42,893 nucleotides of DNA from Candidatus Rokubacteria bacterium 13_1_40CM_68_15 (GTDB lineage: Bacteria; Methylomirabilota; Methylomirabilia; Rokubacteriales; CSP1-6), in assembly GCA_001917585.1 (NCBI GenBank), contig MNEG01000121.1:24017-66909 (forward strand), read 5' to 3'. Of the stretch, positions 25,052 through 32,335 are shown piece by piece (positions within the stretch are counted from its first letter, which is position 1; the number at the start of each line of letters is the position of its first letter). The translations under genes were made by a program, and so were the position numbers. A model generated the notes under the pieces. That model had not been told where the DNA came from. It did no database searches and saw nothing but the letters and a program-made list of their open reading frames with translations.

Positions 25052-25855
25052 GTGAACAAGCAACGGGTCCTGTTCCTGTGCACCCACAACTCGGCGCGAA
25101 GCCAGATGGCCGAGGGATTACTGCGCGCCTTGGCCGGTGACCGCTTCGACGTGGCGAGCGCGGGGACGGAGGCGACGGGCGTGCATTCGCTGGCGGTGCG
25201 CGCGATGGCCGACGTCGGCCTCGACATCGGCCGGCACACCTCGAAGACCGTGGACACGCTGCTCGACCAGCCGTGGGATCACGTCATCACGGTCTGCGAC
25301 AGCGCCAACGAGCGTTGCCCGGTCTTCCCGAAGAAGACGCGCCGACTGCACTGGAGCTTTTCCGACCCCTCGCAGGCGACGGGCGCCACCGAGGATCGCT
25401 TGAACGTCTTTCGGCGGGTGCGCGACGAGATCACGGCGCGCCTCACGGCCTGGCTCGAGACGGCGCCGGTCGCGCGCGGGGAAGGGATCACCGTGGACGT
25501 CGTGAGGCTGGCGGAAAAATTCGGGAAGTTCAGCGACGCCTGGTCGCCCAAGGTCGTCGGTGAGGTCAACGGGATGCACGTCAAGCTCGTCAAGCTGCGC
25601 GGTGAGTTCGTGTGGCACCACCACGAGCGCGAGGACGAGCTGTTCCTGGTCGTGCACGGGCGGCTGCGCATGCAGCTGCGCGACGGCGATCGGGAGGTCG
25701 GCCCCGGCGAGCTGATCATCGTCCCCCGTGGCCTCGAGCACTGCCCGCGCGCGCTCACCGACGAGGTGTGCGTCCTGCTGCTCGAGCCCGCCGGCACGCT
25801 GAACACCGGCAACGTCCAGAACGAGCGGACGGTAGCCGAGCTCGAGCGGATCTGA
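25052..25855 (+). CDS. arsC: Arsenate reductase (thioredoxin-coupled, LMW-phosphatase fold) fused to a C-terminal cupin domain
   Basis: 267 residues from GTG 25052 (GGAGG 6 bases upstream). Residues 1-138 are ArsC: C10-x5-R16 in LCTHNSARSQ, and C82 and C89 in VCDSANERCPVF, the relay cysteines of the thioredoxin-linked type. Residues 150-260 are a full cupin: metal-binding VWHHHEREDELFLVVHG and PRGLEHCPRA. The cupin part closely resembles free-standing small cupins, so this looks like a gene fusion. ArsC reduces As(V) to As(III). The cupin might bind or sense a metal(loid) or act on an arsenical, which is inference. It is followed by its own promoter for arsR. Confidence 0.87.
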   Translation: MNKQRVLFLCTHNSARSQMAEGLLRALAGDRFDVASAGTEATGVHSLAVRAMADVGLDIGRHTSKTVDTLLDQPWDHVITVCDSANERCPVFPKKTRRLHWSFSDPSQATGATEDRLNVFRRVRDEITARLTAWLETAPVARGEGITVDVVRLAEKFGKFSDAWSPKVVGEVNGMHVKLVKLRGEFVWHHHEREDELFLVVHGRLRMQLRDGDREVGPGELIIVPRGLEHCPRALTDEVCVLLLEPAGTLNTGNVQNERTVAELERI

Positions 25856-25860
25856 GGGGC

Positions 25861-25899
25861 TTGACAACAGTTTCATATTTCGATAATACTGGAAATATG
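25861..25899 (+). promoter_or_regulatory. arsR promoter with embedded operator palindrome
   Basis: TTGACA at 25861-25866 is a perfect -35 box. The -10 is GATAAT at 25882-25887 or TAATAC at 25884-25889. CATATTTC (25874-25881) and GAAATATG (25892-25899) form an exact 8-bp inverted repeat, 10 bases apart, spanning the -10 box and ending in the arsR ATG. It is the obvious ArsR binding site. Transcription would begin at or a few bases before the ATG. Confidence 0.72.
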
Positions 25900-26196
25900 A
25901 AGACGCTCCCGTTGACCCGGCTCCAGGCTCGCGACGCCCACGCCCACGCGTTCCAGGCGCTGGCCAGCCGGACCCGGCTCGAGGTCTTCTTCTTCCTGGT
26001 CCGGGCCCGGCGCGAGGTCCCGGCCGGCGAGATCCAGGCCGAGCTCGAGATCCCCGGCCCGACCCTGTCCCATCATCTCGATCGCCTGCGCCGGGCCGGC
26101 CTCATCCAGAGTCGCAAGGAGGAGCGCTTCGTGTACTACTCGACCCGGCCCGAGATGGTCTCGGAGCTGGTGCGCCTGCTCACCGCGTGCTGCTGA
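25897..26196 (+). CDS. arsR: ArsR-family transcriptional repressor
   Basis: 99 residues. It has a winged-helix fold: FQALASRTRLEVFFFLV, PGPTLSHHLDRLRRAGLIQSRKEERFVYYS. The classical ELCVCDL metal-binding motif is missing; that region reads REVPAGEIQ. Instead there are two cysteines at the very end (LTACC), so As(III) may be bound by a C-terminal thiol pair. ATG 25897 lies inside the operator palindrome and has no ribosome-binding site, so the mRNA is probably leaderless or nearly so. It heads the operon arsR-arsM-arsI and beyond, and should repress it until arsenite binds. Confidence 0.87.
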   Translation: MKTLPLTRLQARDAHAHAFQALASRTRLEVFFFLVRARREVPAGEIQAELEIPGPTLSHHLDRLRRAGLIQSRKEERFVYYSTRPEMVSELVRLLTACC

Positions 26197-26206
26197 GGAC
26201 ACGGCA

Positions 26207-27025
26207 ATGACCGACGACATCAGGGACACCGTGAGAGACAAGTACGGCCAGGCCGCGCTGCGCGTCGTCGCGGGAGGCACAGCCGCGTGTGGCCCGTCGG
26301 CGCGCGGCGAGTGCGATCCGATCACCAGCGCGCTCTACGACGAAAGCGAGACGGCGGGGTTGCCCGAGGCGGCGTTGAAGGCGTCGCTCGGCTGCGGCAA
26401 TCCCACTGCGCTGGCCGCGCTGGCGGCCGGCGAAGCGGTGCTCGATCTCGGCTCGGGCGGCGGCGTCGACGTGCTGCTCTCGGCGCGGCGCGTCGGGCCG
26501 ACCGGCAAGGCCTATGGCCTCGACATGACGGACGAGATGCTCGACCTGGCCCGCGCGAACGCGGCGAAGGTCGGCGTCACCAACGTCGAGTTCTTGAAGG
26601 GTGAGATCGAGGACATTCCGCTGCCGGAGGCCACCGTCGAGGTCGTCATCTCCAACTGCGTGATCAACCTCTCCACCGACAAGGACCGCGTGCTGGCCGA
26701 GGCCTTCCGTGTCCTCAAGCCGGGGGGGCGGTTCGCCGTGTCGGACGTCGTCGTCCGCGGGCCCGTGCCCCCGGAGCTGCGCCGGAGCGTCGAGCTCTGG
26801 ATCGGCTGCGTGGCCGGCGCGCTCGACGAGGCCGACTATCGCGACAAGCTCGCCAAGGCCGGCTTCGTCGACGTCGAGGTCGAGCCGACCCGTGTCTACC
26901 GCGCCGAGGACGCGCGCGAGTTCCTGGCCGGGGCCGGTATCGACGCCGACGCCATCGCCCCCGCAGTCGACGGTAAATTCATGAGCGCGTTCGTCCGCGC
27001 GCGCAAACCAGGAGGGCTGTCATGA
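26207..27025 (+). CDS. arsM: Arsenite S-adenosylmethionine methyltransferase
   Basis: 272 residues. SAM-binding motif VLDLGSGGGVDVLLSARRVGP, then VISNCVINLSTDKDRVLAEAFRVLKPGGRFAVSD, which is diagnostic of ArsM. The three conserved arsenic-binding cysteines are C63 (SLGCGNP), C151 (SNCVINL) and C201 (WIGCVAG). It methylates As(III) to mono-, di- and trimethyl products. It begins 10 bases after arsR, in the same operon, and its stop overlaps the arsI start (ATGA). The N-terminal ACGPSARGEC adds two more cysteines. Confidence 0.92.
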   Translation: MTDDIRDTVRDKYGQAALRVVAGGTAACGPSARGECDPITSALYDESETAGLPEAALKASLGCGNPTALAALAAGEAVLDLGSGGGVDVLLSARRVGPTGKAYGLDMTDEMLDLARANAAKVGVTNVEFLKGEIEDIPLPEATVEVVISNCVINLSTDKDRVLAEAFRVLKPGGRFAVSDVVVRGPVPPELRRSVELWIGCVAGALDEADYRDKLAKAGFVDVEVEPTRVYRAEDAREFLAGAGIDADAIAPAVDGKFMSAFVRARKPGGLS

Positions 27026-27471
27026 GTGCTCCGCGTGTTCACGTCCACATGACCGTGTCCGATCTCACCAAGAGCCGCGCCTTCTACGAGACGTTCCTCG
27101 GCGTGTCCCCGGTGAAGGTGAAGCCCGGCTACGTGAAGTTCCTCCCGCCGTGGGGGCCCCTGAACCTCGCGCTGTCCGACGGTCGCGCCGCCGGCGAGGG
27201 TCACGTGAACCACATGGGAGTCCAGCTGGCTTCGCGCGACGACGTGGTGACCCAGCTCGAGCGCGTCAAGGCCGCGGGTCTGCCCGTGCGCGAGGAGTTC
27301 GGCGTCGATTGCTGCCACGCCAACCAGGACAAGTTCTGGGTGGAAGACCCCGACGGTGTGGAGTGGGAAGTCTACGTCCTCAATCACGACCTCGAGGAGG
27401 AATCACCGACGCCGACGTCGCACCGCCTGCCCATGGCCAAGGCGACCACGTGCTGCGCGCCGGGGACATGA
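27022..27471 (+). CDS. arsI: ArsI/CadI-type C-As lyase (vicinal-oxygen-chelate dioxygenase)
   Basis: 149 residues. A glyoxalase-like fold with metal ligands probably H7, H64 and E116, and the vicinal cysteine pair C97-C98 in FGVDCCHANQDKFWVEDPDG, the signature of ArsI. ArsI cleaves trivalent organoarsenicals such as methylarsenite, using Fe(II) and O2. CadI-like relatives are cadmium-induced proteins of unclear role. The C-terminus adds another TTCC pair. Together with arsM it gives both methylation and demethylation. Its ATG overlaps the arsM stop, and its stop overlaps the next start. Confidence 0.88.
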   Translation: MSAPRVHVHMTVSDLTKSRAFYETFLGVSPVKVKPGYVKFLPPWGPLNLALSDGRAAGEGHVNHMGVQLASRDDVVTQLERVKAAGLPVREEFGVDCCHANQDKFWVEDPDGVEWEVYVLNHDLEEESPTPTSHRLPMAKATTCCAPGT

Positions 27472-27776
27472 CGACGGCGACCACCACGATCCCCATCGAG
27501 ATCGTCTCGTGGGTGACGAAGTCCGTCGGCGGTGACGGGAGCGGCCGGCGGCTCTTCGACGAGCCGCTCGGCCAGGGGGCGACCGTTCGTTCCCTGCTGC
27601 GCGGCCTCACCCGACGCTTCCCCGAGCTCGACGCCGCGCTGTGGCATGGCGACCAGATCGGCGAGCACATCGAGGTGCTCGTGAACGACGCCGTTCTCGG
27701 GGTCACCCACTCGCTCGACTCGCGCCTGGCGCCGGGTGACCGCATCACGCTCCTCGGCCAGTACATGGGCGGCTGA
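27468..27776 (+). CDS. MoaD/ThiS-like sulfur-carrier (ubiquitin-fold) protein
   Basis: 102 residues. A beta-grasp fold is indicated by IPIEIVSWVTKSV, ATVRSLLRGLTRRFPEL, HIEVLVNDAVLGVTHSL and RLAPGDRITLLGQYMGG. The C-terminal Gly-Gly is what such carriers need to be adenylated and thiocarboxylated. There is no moeB/thiF-type activating gene in the window. The ATG at 27468 overlaps the arsI stop (ATGA), so it is translated with the arsenic genes. A link to sulfur chemistry of arsenicals, or to a cofactor, is possible but only inferred. Confidence 0.78.
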   Translation: MTTATTTIPIEIVSWVTKSVGGDGSGRRLFDEPLGQGATVRSLLRGLTRRFPELDAALWHGDQIGEHIEVLVNDAVLGVTHSLDSRLAPGDRITLLGQYMGG

Positions 27777-27778
27777 GC

Positions 27779-28063
27779 GTGGCGACGTACCGCATCGTCG
27801 CCTGGCGAGGCGTCCCGGCCAGCGTGGAAGCGAGCGACCCCAGCGAGACCGTCACGCGGCCACTTTCCGAGCGCTTCCAGATGCTCATCGACTCCGCCGC
27901 CATGCAGCTCGGCATTCACGAGTCCGACGCCTACATCGAGCAGTGGACGCGGGGAGAGGCGCAGGAGCGTCCGGGCAGCGCCCAGGAAGTCGCCGACGCC
28001 GTCGTCGCGGATTTAGAGACCCGGTTCCCGGAGTTCATCGGTCAGGCATTTCGCGTTCGGTGA
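27779..28063 (+). CDS. Small conserved protein of the PF13769 'virulence factor' type
   Basis: 94 residues from GTG 27779, two bases after the previous stop. The sequence ATYRIVAWRGVPASVEASD, LSERFQMLIDSAAMQ and SDAYIEQWTRGE matches the short family called virulence factor, whose real function is unknown. It is soluble, with no signal or cysteines. Its stop overlaps the GTG of the transporter gene (GTGA), so it is part of the same operon. Confidence 0.68.
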   Translation: MATYRIVAWRGVPASVEASDPSETVTRPLSERFQMLIDSAAMQLGIHESDAYIEQWTRGEAQERPGSAQEVADAVVADLETRFPEFIGQAFRVR

Positions 28064-29268
28064 GAGCGCGCGTCGATCCGTGGTTGCTCACCCTCTGTGG
28101 CTCGCGCACGTTCATGACGCTCGTCTTCCAGGCCTATGCGGCCACGCTGCCCGTGCTCCGCGAGACGTGGGACATGTCGGCGACCGCCGCCGGCTCCATC
28201 TCGATGGGCTTCCAGCTCGGCTATGCGGTCTCACTGCTGTTCTTCTCCTGGCTGGCTGATCGCGTCAGCGCACGACGCGTGTATCTATGGTCGGCCTGGC
28301 TCTCGGCCGTGGCCGCGCTCGCCTTCGCGTTGCTCGCGCGCTCCTACGTCTCCGGCCTCTCGCTCTACACGCTGGTGGCGCTGTCCCAGGGCGGCACCTA
28401 CACGACGGCGATCATGCTCATCGCGGATCGTTACCCGCCCCAGCGCCGCGGCGCGGCCGTCGGCTGGCTGCTGGGAAGCTCGTCGCTCGGCTACGCGCTC
28501 TCGCTGCTCGTGGCCGGCGTCGCCGTGCGCGCCGGCGGCTATCCGCTCGCGTTCATCGCGACGGCGAGCGGCCCCGTCATCGGCCTCGGTCTCGGCTGGC
28601 TGGCGCTCCGCTCCTCACGCAACGTGGTCCACCCGCGTGCCAGCGGCGCCGGCTTCGGCTCCGAGGTGCTGCACAACCGTCCGGCGATGCGGCTCATGAT
28701 GGGCTACACCTTCCACTCCTGGGAGCTGCTCGGCATGTGGGCGTGGACGCCGGCGTTCGTCGCGGCGGCGGTGGCCGTCGGCGGCGTCGCTGGCGTGGGC
28801 GCGGTCTCGCGCGGGGCGTACATCTCGGCGGCCTTCCACGTCATGGGCCTGATCGCGGGTTCGACGATGGGCCGGCTGTCCGATCGTCTGGGCCGGCGCA
28901 TTCTCCTCCTCACGCTGGCGGCCGCGAGCACCGTGTGCTCGTTCGTCTTCGGCTGGCTCATCGGCTGGCCGGCAGGCGTCCTGTTCCTCGTCGGTGCGGT
29001 CTACGGCTTCACGGCTCTCGGCGACTCGCCCGTGCTCTCGACCGCCTTCACCGAGGCCGTGAGCCCCGCCTACCTCGGCTCGGCACTCGCGCTCCGATCG
29101 CTCTTCGGCTTCGGCGCCGGCGCCCTTGCTCCGCTCGCCTTCGGCGCGGTCCTCGATCTCACCAACCCGCCGGGGGTGACGCCCACCGTGTGGGGATGGA
29201 GCTTCGTCACCCTGGGCCTCGGTGGAGTTGCCGCGACCTGGTGTGCGTGGGGCCTGTCGCGCAAGTAA
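28060..29268 (+). CDS. Major facilitator superfamily transporter
   Basis: 402 residues from GTG 28060, overlapping the previous stop. About twelve membrane helices. MFS motif A is seen after helix 2 (SWLADRVSARRVYLWS) and again in the second half (GRLSDRLGRRILLLT). Helix 1 carries SRTFMTLVFQAYAATLPVL. It is most like general MFS_1 permeases. As the last gene of the ars operon it may export a methylated or organic arsenical, in the manner of ArsP, ArsJ or ArsK, although it belongs to no arsenic transporter group I can name. Confidence 0.82.
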   Translation: MRARVDPWLLTLCGSRTFMTLVFQAYAATLPVLRETWDMSATAAGSISMGFQLGYAVSLLFFSWLADRVSARRVYLWSAWLSAVAALAFALLARSYVSGLSLYTLVALSQGGTYTTAIMLIADRYPPQRRGAAVGWLLGSSSLGYALSLLVAGVAVRAGGYPLAFIATASGPVIGLGLGWLALRSSRNVVHPRASGAGFGSEVLHNRPAMRLMMGYTFHSWELLGMWAWTPAFVAAAVAVGGVAGVGAVSRGAYISAAFHVMGLIAGSTMGRLSDRLGRRILLLTLAAASTVCSFVFGWLIGWPAGVLFLVGAVYGFTALGDSPVLSTAFTEAVSPAYLGSALALRSLFGFGAGALAPLAFGAVLDLTNPPGVTPTVWGWSFVTLGLGGVAATWCAWGLSRK

Positions 29269-29284
29269 CGCACGGCCGCGGGCA

Positions 29285-29300
29285 CGCGGACGCGTCCGCG
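29285..29300. repeat. 16-bp perfect palindrome between the MFS and fumarase genes
   Basis: CGCGGACGCGTCCGCG reads the same on both strands. It lies 17 bases after the transporter stop and before the predicted fumarase promoter, so it may end the ars operon or bind a regulator. Confidence 0.5.
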
Positions 29301-29320
29301 ACGTACCGATGCGACAGCGC

Positions 29321-29349
29321 TTGACGGCCGCTCACCCGGCGGCTACGGT
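29321..29349 (+). promoter_or_regulatory. Possible promoter of the fumarase genes
   Basis: TTGACG at 29321-29326 is 17 bases from TACGGT at 29344-29349. The -35 box is good and the -10 box weak. It is placed just upstream of the start at 29360, so any leader would be very short. Confidence 0.3.
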
Positions 29350-29359
29350 GACCGGAGCG

Positions 29360-30298
29360 ATGGCCCGTACGATTCCAGCCAAGCTGATCGAAGATACCGC
29401 CCGCGAGCTGATGGCCCGCGCGGCCATCGACATCCCACCCGACTATCGCGACGGGGTTCGCCGCGCCCGCGACACGGAGCGAAACAAGCTCGCGCGGTTC
29501 GTGCTGACCGAGATGCTCGCCAACTGGGAGCTGGCCACCGCCGAACGCCGGCCCATGTGCGCCGACACCGGGCTGCCGCGCTACTACGTGCGGGTCGGCA
29601 ACGAAGCGCAGGTCGAGGGCGGCTTCGTCGCGATGGAGCGCGCGCTCCGTCGGGCCACGGCCGATGCGACGGCGTCGATCCCGCTCCGGCCGAACCGCGT
29701 GCATCCGCTGACACGCGTCGATCACAATAACAATGTCGGCATCCATGCCCCCGAGGTGACGTACGCGTTCGAGCCGGAGGGCGACTGGGTCGACGTCACC
29801 ACGGTCCACAAGGGCGGGCTCTTCGGCAGCGACTACCGGATGCTGTTTCCCGCCGACGGCGTGGCCGGCATCAAGCGCTTCTTCGTCGACACGCTGGTGG
29901 AGTTCGGCCGGCGTGGCCTCGCCTGCCAGCCCGCCATCGTGGGTGTCGGGATCGGCGGCGCCAAGGACACGTGCGTGCGGCTGGGCAAGGAGGCGGCCTG
30001 TCTGCGCACCGTGGGCAGTCGCAACCCGGACCCCGAGATCGCGAAGCTCGAGGACGAGCTGACGGCGCTCGGCAACTACATCGGCATCGGGGCCATGGGC
30101 TTCGCGGGATCGTCCCTCGTCGTGGCCACGCACATCGAGGTGGCGTACTCGCACACGGGCGGCATGCCCATCGCCATGCACAGCTTCTGCCTGTCGTCGC
30201 GCCGGGCCACCGCGCGCATCCATCCCGATGGCCGCGTGGAGCATCGCGGCGATCCTCAGTGGTTCACCGATTACTATCGACGGACCGGGGTGGAGTAG
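29360..30298 (+). CDS. Class I fumarase/L-tartrate dehydratase family, alpha subunit
   Basis: 312 residues from ATG 29360. This is the N-terminal catalytic portion of iron-sulfur fumarases: PMCADTGLPRYYVRVG (cluster cysteine), HPLTRVDHNNNVG, GIGGAKDTCVRLGKEA (second cysteine) and a third cysteine in MHSFCLSSRRA. It would bind a [4Fe-4S] cluster and hydrate fumarate to malate, or act on tartrate or mesaconate. Two-gene enzymes of this type are common in anaerobes and soil bacteria. The beta subunit follows after 2 bases. The substrate cannot be fixed from sequence. Confidence 0.87.
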   Translation: MARTIPAKLIEDTARELMARAAIDIPPDYRDGVRRARDTERNKLARFVLTEMLANWELATAERRPMCADTGLPRYYVRVGNEAQVEGGFVAMERALRRATADATASIPLRPNRVHPLTRVDHNNNVGIHAPEVTYAFEPEGDWVDVTTVHKGGLFGSDYRMLFPADGVAGIKRFFVDTLVEFGRRGLACQPAIVGVGIGGAKDTCVRLGKEAACLRTVGSRNPDPEIAKLEDELTALGNYIGIGAMGFAGSSLVVATHIEVAYSHTGGMPIAMHSFCLSSRRATARIHPDGRVEHRGDPQWFTDYYRRTGVE

Positions 30299-30300
30299 GC

Positions 30301-31029
30301 GTGGCGGAGCCGGGACGCTCCTCGACCAGGCCGACACCATCCGCGGCGCCCCAGCGGCTCGACGACGTGGCGATGGACGAGGTGCGGCTCAGCACGCCGG
30401 TGAGCGCCGAGGCCATCAGCCGACTCAAGCTCGGTGACGTGGTGTACCTGGACGGCATCCTTTATACAGCGCGCGAGGGCGTCTACCGGAAGGTCGTGGA
30501 CCTGGGCCACGGCTTGCCCGCCAGCGTGCGCGCGCTCACCAACGTCAACTTCCACTGCTCGCCCGCCGCCACGGTGCGCCCTGATGGCTCGTACGCGGTG
30601 GAGGCGGTCACCGCGACGGCGTCGTTCAGGTTCGGCAAGTCGATGACGCGCTGGTTCGAGCAGTCGGGAGCCAAGGTCATCGTGGGCAAAGCCGGCCTCA
30701 CCGAGGTCGCCTATCGCGAATGGTTCATCCCCCACGGCGCGGTGTACCTGACGACCGTCGGCTATGGCCTGGGCGCCGCCTACGGCAAGTGCATCAAGCG
30801 CGTGGTGGACGTCCACTGGCTCGAGGACCTCGGGATCGCCCAGGCGCTGTGGGTCCTCGAGGTCGAGCGCCTGGGGCCGTTTCTGGTCGAGGGAGATCCC
30901 CAGGGCCGTAGCCTCTTCGCGCTCGCCAACCGGGAGATCAACGTCCGTCTCCAGGAGGTCTACCGCAGCCTGCCGAACTACTCGATGAGCCGCTTCGGGG
31001 AGGCGACGCCGCTCGAGGAGATCGTCTAG
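30301..31029 (+). CDS. Class I fumarase/L-tartrate dehydratase family, beta subunit
   Basis: 242 residues from GTG 30301. An in-frame ATG at 30373 would give 218 residues and begins nearer the conserved part (VRLSTPVSAEAISRLKLGD). Family blocks: VVYLDGILYTAREGVYRKV (more often T-x-R-D-x-A-H), HCSPAATVRPDG, GKSMTRWFEQSGAKVIVGKAGL and the substrate-binding KRVVDVHWLEDLGI (usually ...V-x-W-x-E-L-G). It pairs with the alpha subunit directly upstream. The GTG start is favoured only by the 2-base spacing. Confidence 0.84.
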   Translation: MAEPGRSSTRPTPSAAPQRLDDVAMDEVRLSTPVSAEAISRLKLGDVVYLDGILYTAREGVYRKVVDLGHGLPASVRALTNVNFHCSPAATVRPDGSYAVEAVTATASFRFGKSMTRWFEQSGAKVIVGKAGLTEVAYREWFIPHGAVYLTTVGYGLGAAYGKCIKRVVDVHWLEDLGIAQALWVLEVERLGPFLVEGDPQGRSLFALANREINVRLQEVYRSLPNYSMSRFGEATPLEEIV

Positions 31030-31052
31030 ACGCTCCACGAATTCACAGCGCC

Positions 31053-31101
31053 GTGACAACCGCCGCAGGCGGCAGCGTCACACTGCCTGCGACTCGCAGG
31101 C
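31053..31101 (+). terminator. Two tandem hairpins after the fumarase operon
   Basis: GTGAC (31053-31057) pairs with GTCAC (31077-31081) around an inner GCCGC-AG-GCGGC. Then GCCTGCG (31085-31091) pairs with CGCAGGC (31095-31101) around ACT. Neither is followed by a strong T-run. The position 24 bases after the stop suggests a transcription end. Confidence 0.45.
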
Positions 31102-31539
31102 CCCACGCTCTTGTCGAACACGCCCAGCAACAATCTTCACGTGCCCGGCCGATACGCTCGTGAAGGGCATCGTGGTTCACGTGGAGAACAATCAATCCGC
31201 CGAAGTTGGGTTCACTCCCTCGCTCGGCTTGGACGCAGCAGCGACAAGGCTGTACGACGGCACCGCGATCCCAAGCCATGGCGTGAGGGAGTTCGTCGTC
31301 TAGGTGATGAGTGCGGGTGAGATTCTTCAAGCCTTCGGTGACATCGCAGGCGCGCTGTGCGTGGAAGTGAGTGGCACGGTGGTGACGTTGGGATGAGCAC
31401 GTTGAGTGGGCCTTGATCAACGGCGAGGAAGGCGGTGGACACTGGAAGCGTCTTCGCGCTCTTGGTCGCCAGATGGCGATGAGGGCGCGGCGGCTACATC
31501 TCTCACGCCCGCTGTGAGGCGTCGGCAGCACCACGCCAT
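31102..31539. other. Intergenic stretch without a recognisable gene
   Basis: Long frames are open on both strands, but none shows a known domain, and base use is less GC-biased than in the neighbouring genes. Two short plus-strand frames, 31160-31303 (GTG, 47 residues) and 31307-31396 (ATG, 29 residues, SAGEILQAFGDIAGAL), are possible remnants. The minus-strand frame downstream of the integrase remnant stays open to 31043 but does not look like protein. Probably decayed mobile DNA. Confidence 0.5.
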
Positions 31540-31738
31540 CGTACGTGACCCGATTCAGCGCATCGGCCTTCTTCTTCTCGACGGCCGTGCGGTCCATGGC
31601 GAGAGCAAGGTCACCAGTGTGGAGCGATGCGACGTATTCCGTCTTGCCGATCACCTGGGCGAGCGAGCGCGGAATGATGACTCGCCGGTAATAGTCGATG
31701 CCGCCTCGTTTGAGGAGCCCTTTCACCTTCCTGGTCAT
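31540..31738 (-). pseudogene. Remnant of a phage-type integrase (N-terminal DUF6538-like piece)
   Basis: From ATG 31738, about 65 residues are like the start of tyrosine recombinases with a DUF6538 domain: LLKRGGIDYYRRVIIPRSLAQVIGK, then EYVASLHTGDLALAM and EKKKADALNRV. The core-binding and catalytic domains (R..H-x-x-R..Y) are absent. The frame runs on for another 165 codons with no recombinase features. I read it as a truncated integrase, a trace of a former mobile element beside the redoxin gene. Confidence 0.55.
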
Positions 31739-31819
31739 TGTCGTCGTCCTTTTCTGGTATAGCATCGGTTGGAGCAGAAGTTGGAGCAGATGTCACAAAT
31801 TTGTGAACGAGGAGATCGC

Positions 31820-32329
31820 ATGGTGTGGCCTGTGATCGGCGCTGTTCTTCTCACCGTAGTCGCCACCGTGGCCGATGCCCAGCCGCGCGTCGGACGGCAA
31901 GCTCCGGCAATAACGGGGCAAACTTGGATCAACAGCGCACCGCTCACGATGGAAGGACTCAAGGGCCGCGTCGTGCTGGTCGAGTTCTGGACGCATGGGT
32001 GAATCAACTGTCAGCACGTCGTTCCGCAGTTGCGGGACTGGCACGGCAAGTACGCGGGGACAGGGTTGACGATCGTGGGCGTCCACTCGCCGGAATTTTT
32101 CTGGGAGAAGCCGACGGCGGGGGTGGCGGCGGCCACGAAGAAGCTGGGCATCCTCTATCCGGTCGTCCAAGACAACGACTTCGCGATCTGGAACCGATAC
32201 GCGGTACGGGCGTGGCCGACGCGCGTACTCGTGGACCGCAGCGGTGTGGTCCGTTTCCATCACATCGGCGAGGGCGCCTACGAGGAGACGGAAGCGTTCA
32301 TCCGCCGGCTCCTCGACGAGAAAGGCTGA
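31820..32329 (+). CDS. Exported TlpA/DipZ-like redoxin, probable selenoprotein with in-frame TGA at 32000
   Basis: A single frame of 170 codons contains TGA at 32000-32002. ATG 31820 has AGGAG 5 bases upstream and begins a signal peptide (VWPVIGAVLLTVVATVADA). The mature part is a thioredoxin fold: GRQAPAITGQTWINS, LKGRVVLVEFWTHG, then TGA, then INCQHVVPQLRDWH. The family has C-x-x-C after FWT(Y/H)x, so residue 61 is the first, attacking cysteine, replaced by selenocysteine, and C64 is intact. The cis-proline segment AVRAWPTRVLVDRSG follows. A hairpin at 32005-32032 could be its SECIS. It probably reduces or forms disulfides in the periplasm. The kinase remnant starts 7 bases after its stop. 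A nonsense mutation is the alternative, more plausible here than for the 1999 gene because neighbours are decayed. Confidence 0.8.
32000..32032 (+). promoter_or_regulatory. Candidate bacterial SECIS element of the redoxin gene
   Basis: After TGA 32000-32002, CAACTG (32005-32010) pairs with CAGTTG (32027-32032). Inside, ACG (or AC) at 32016-32018 can pair with (C)GT at 32020-32022, leaving a small apical loop starting about 15 bases after the UGA with G at its start. It is less regular than the hairpin in the 1999 gene but within the spacing known for bacterial SECIS elements. Confidence 0.45.
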
Positions 32330-32335
32330 GGGGCT

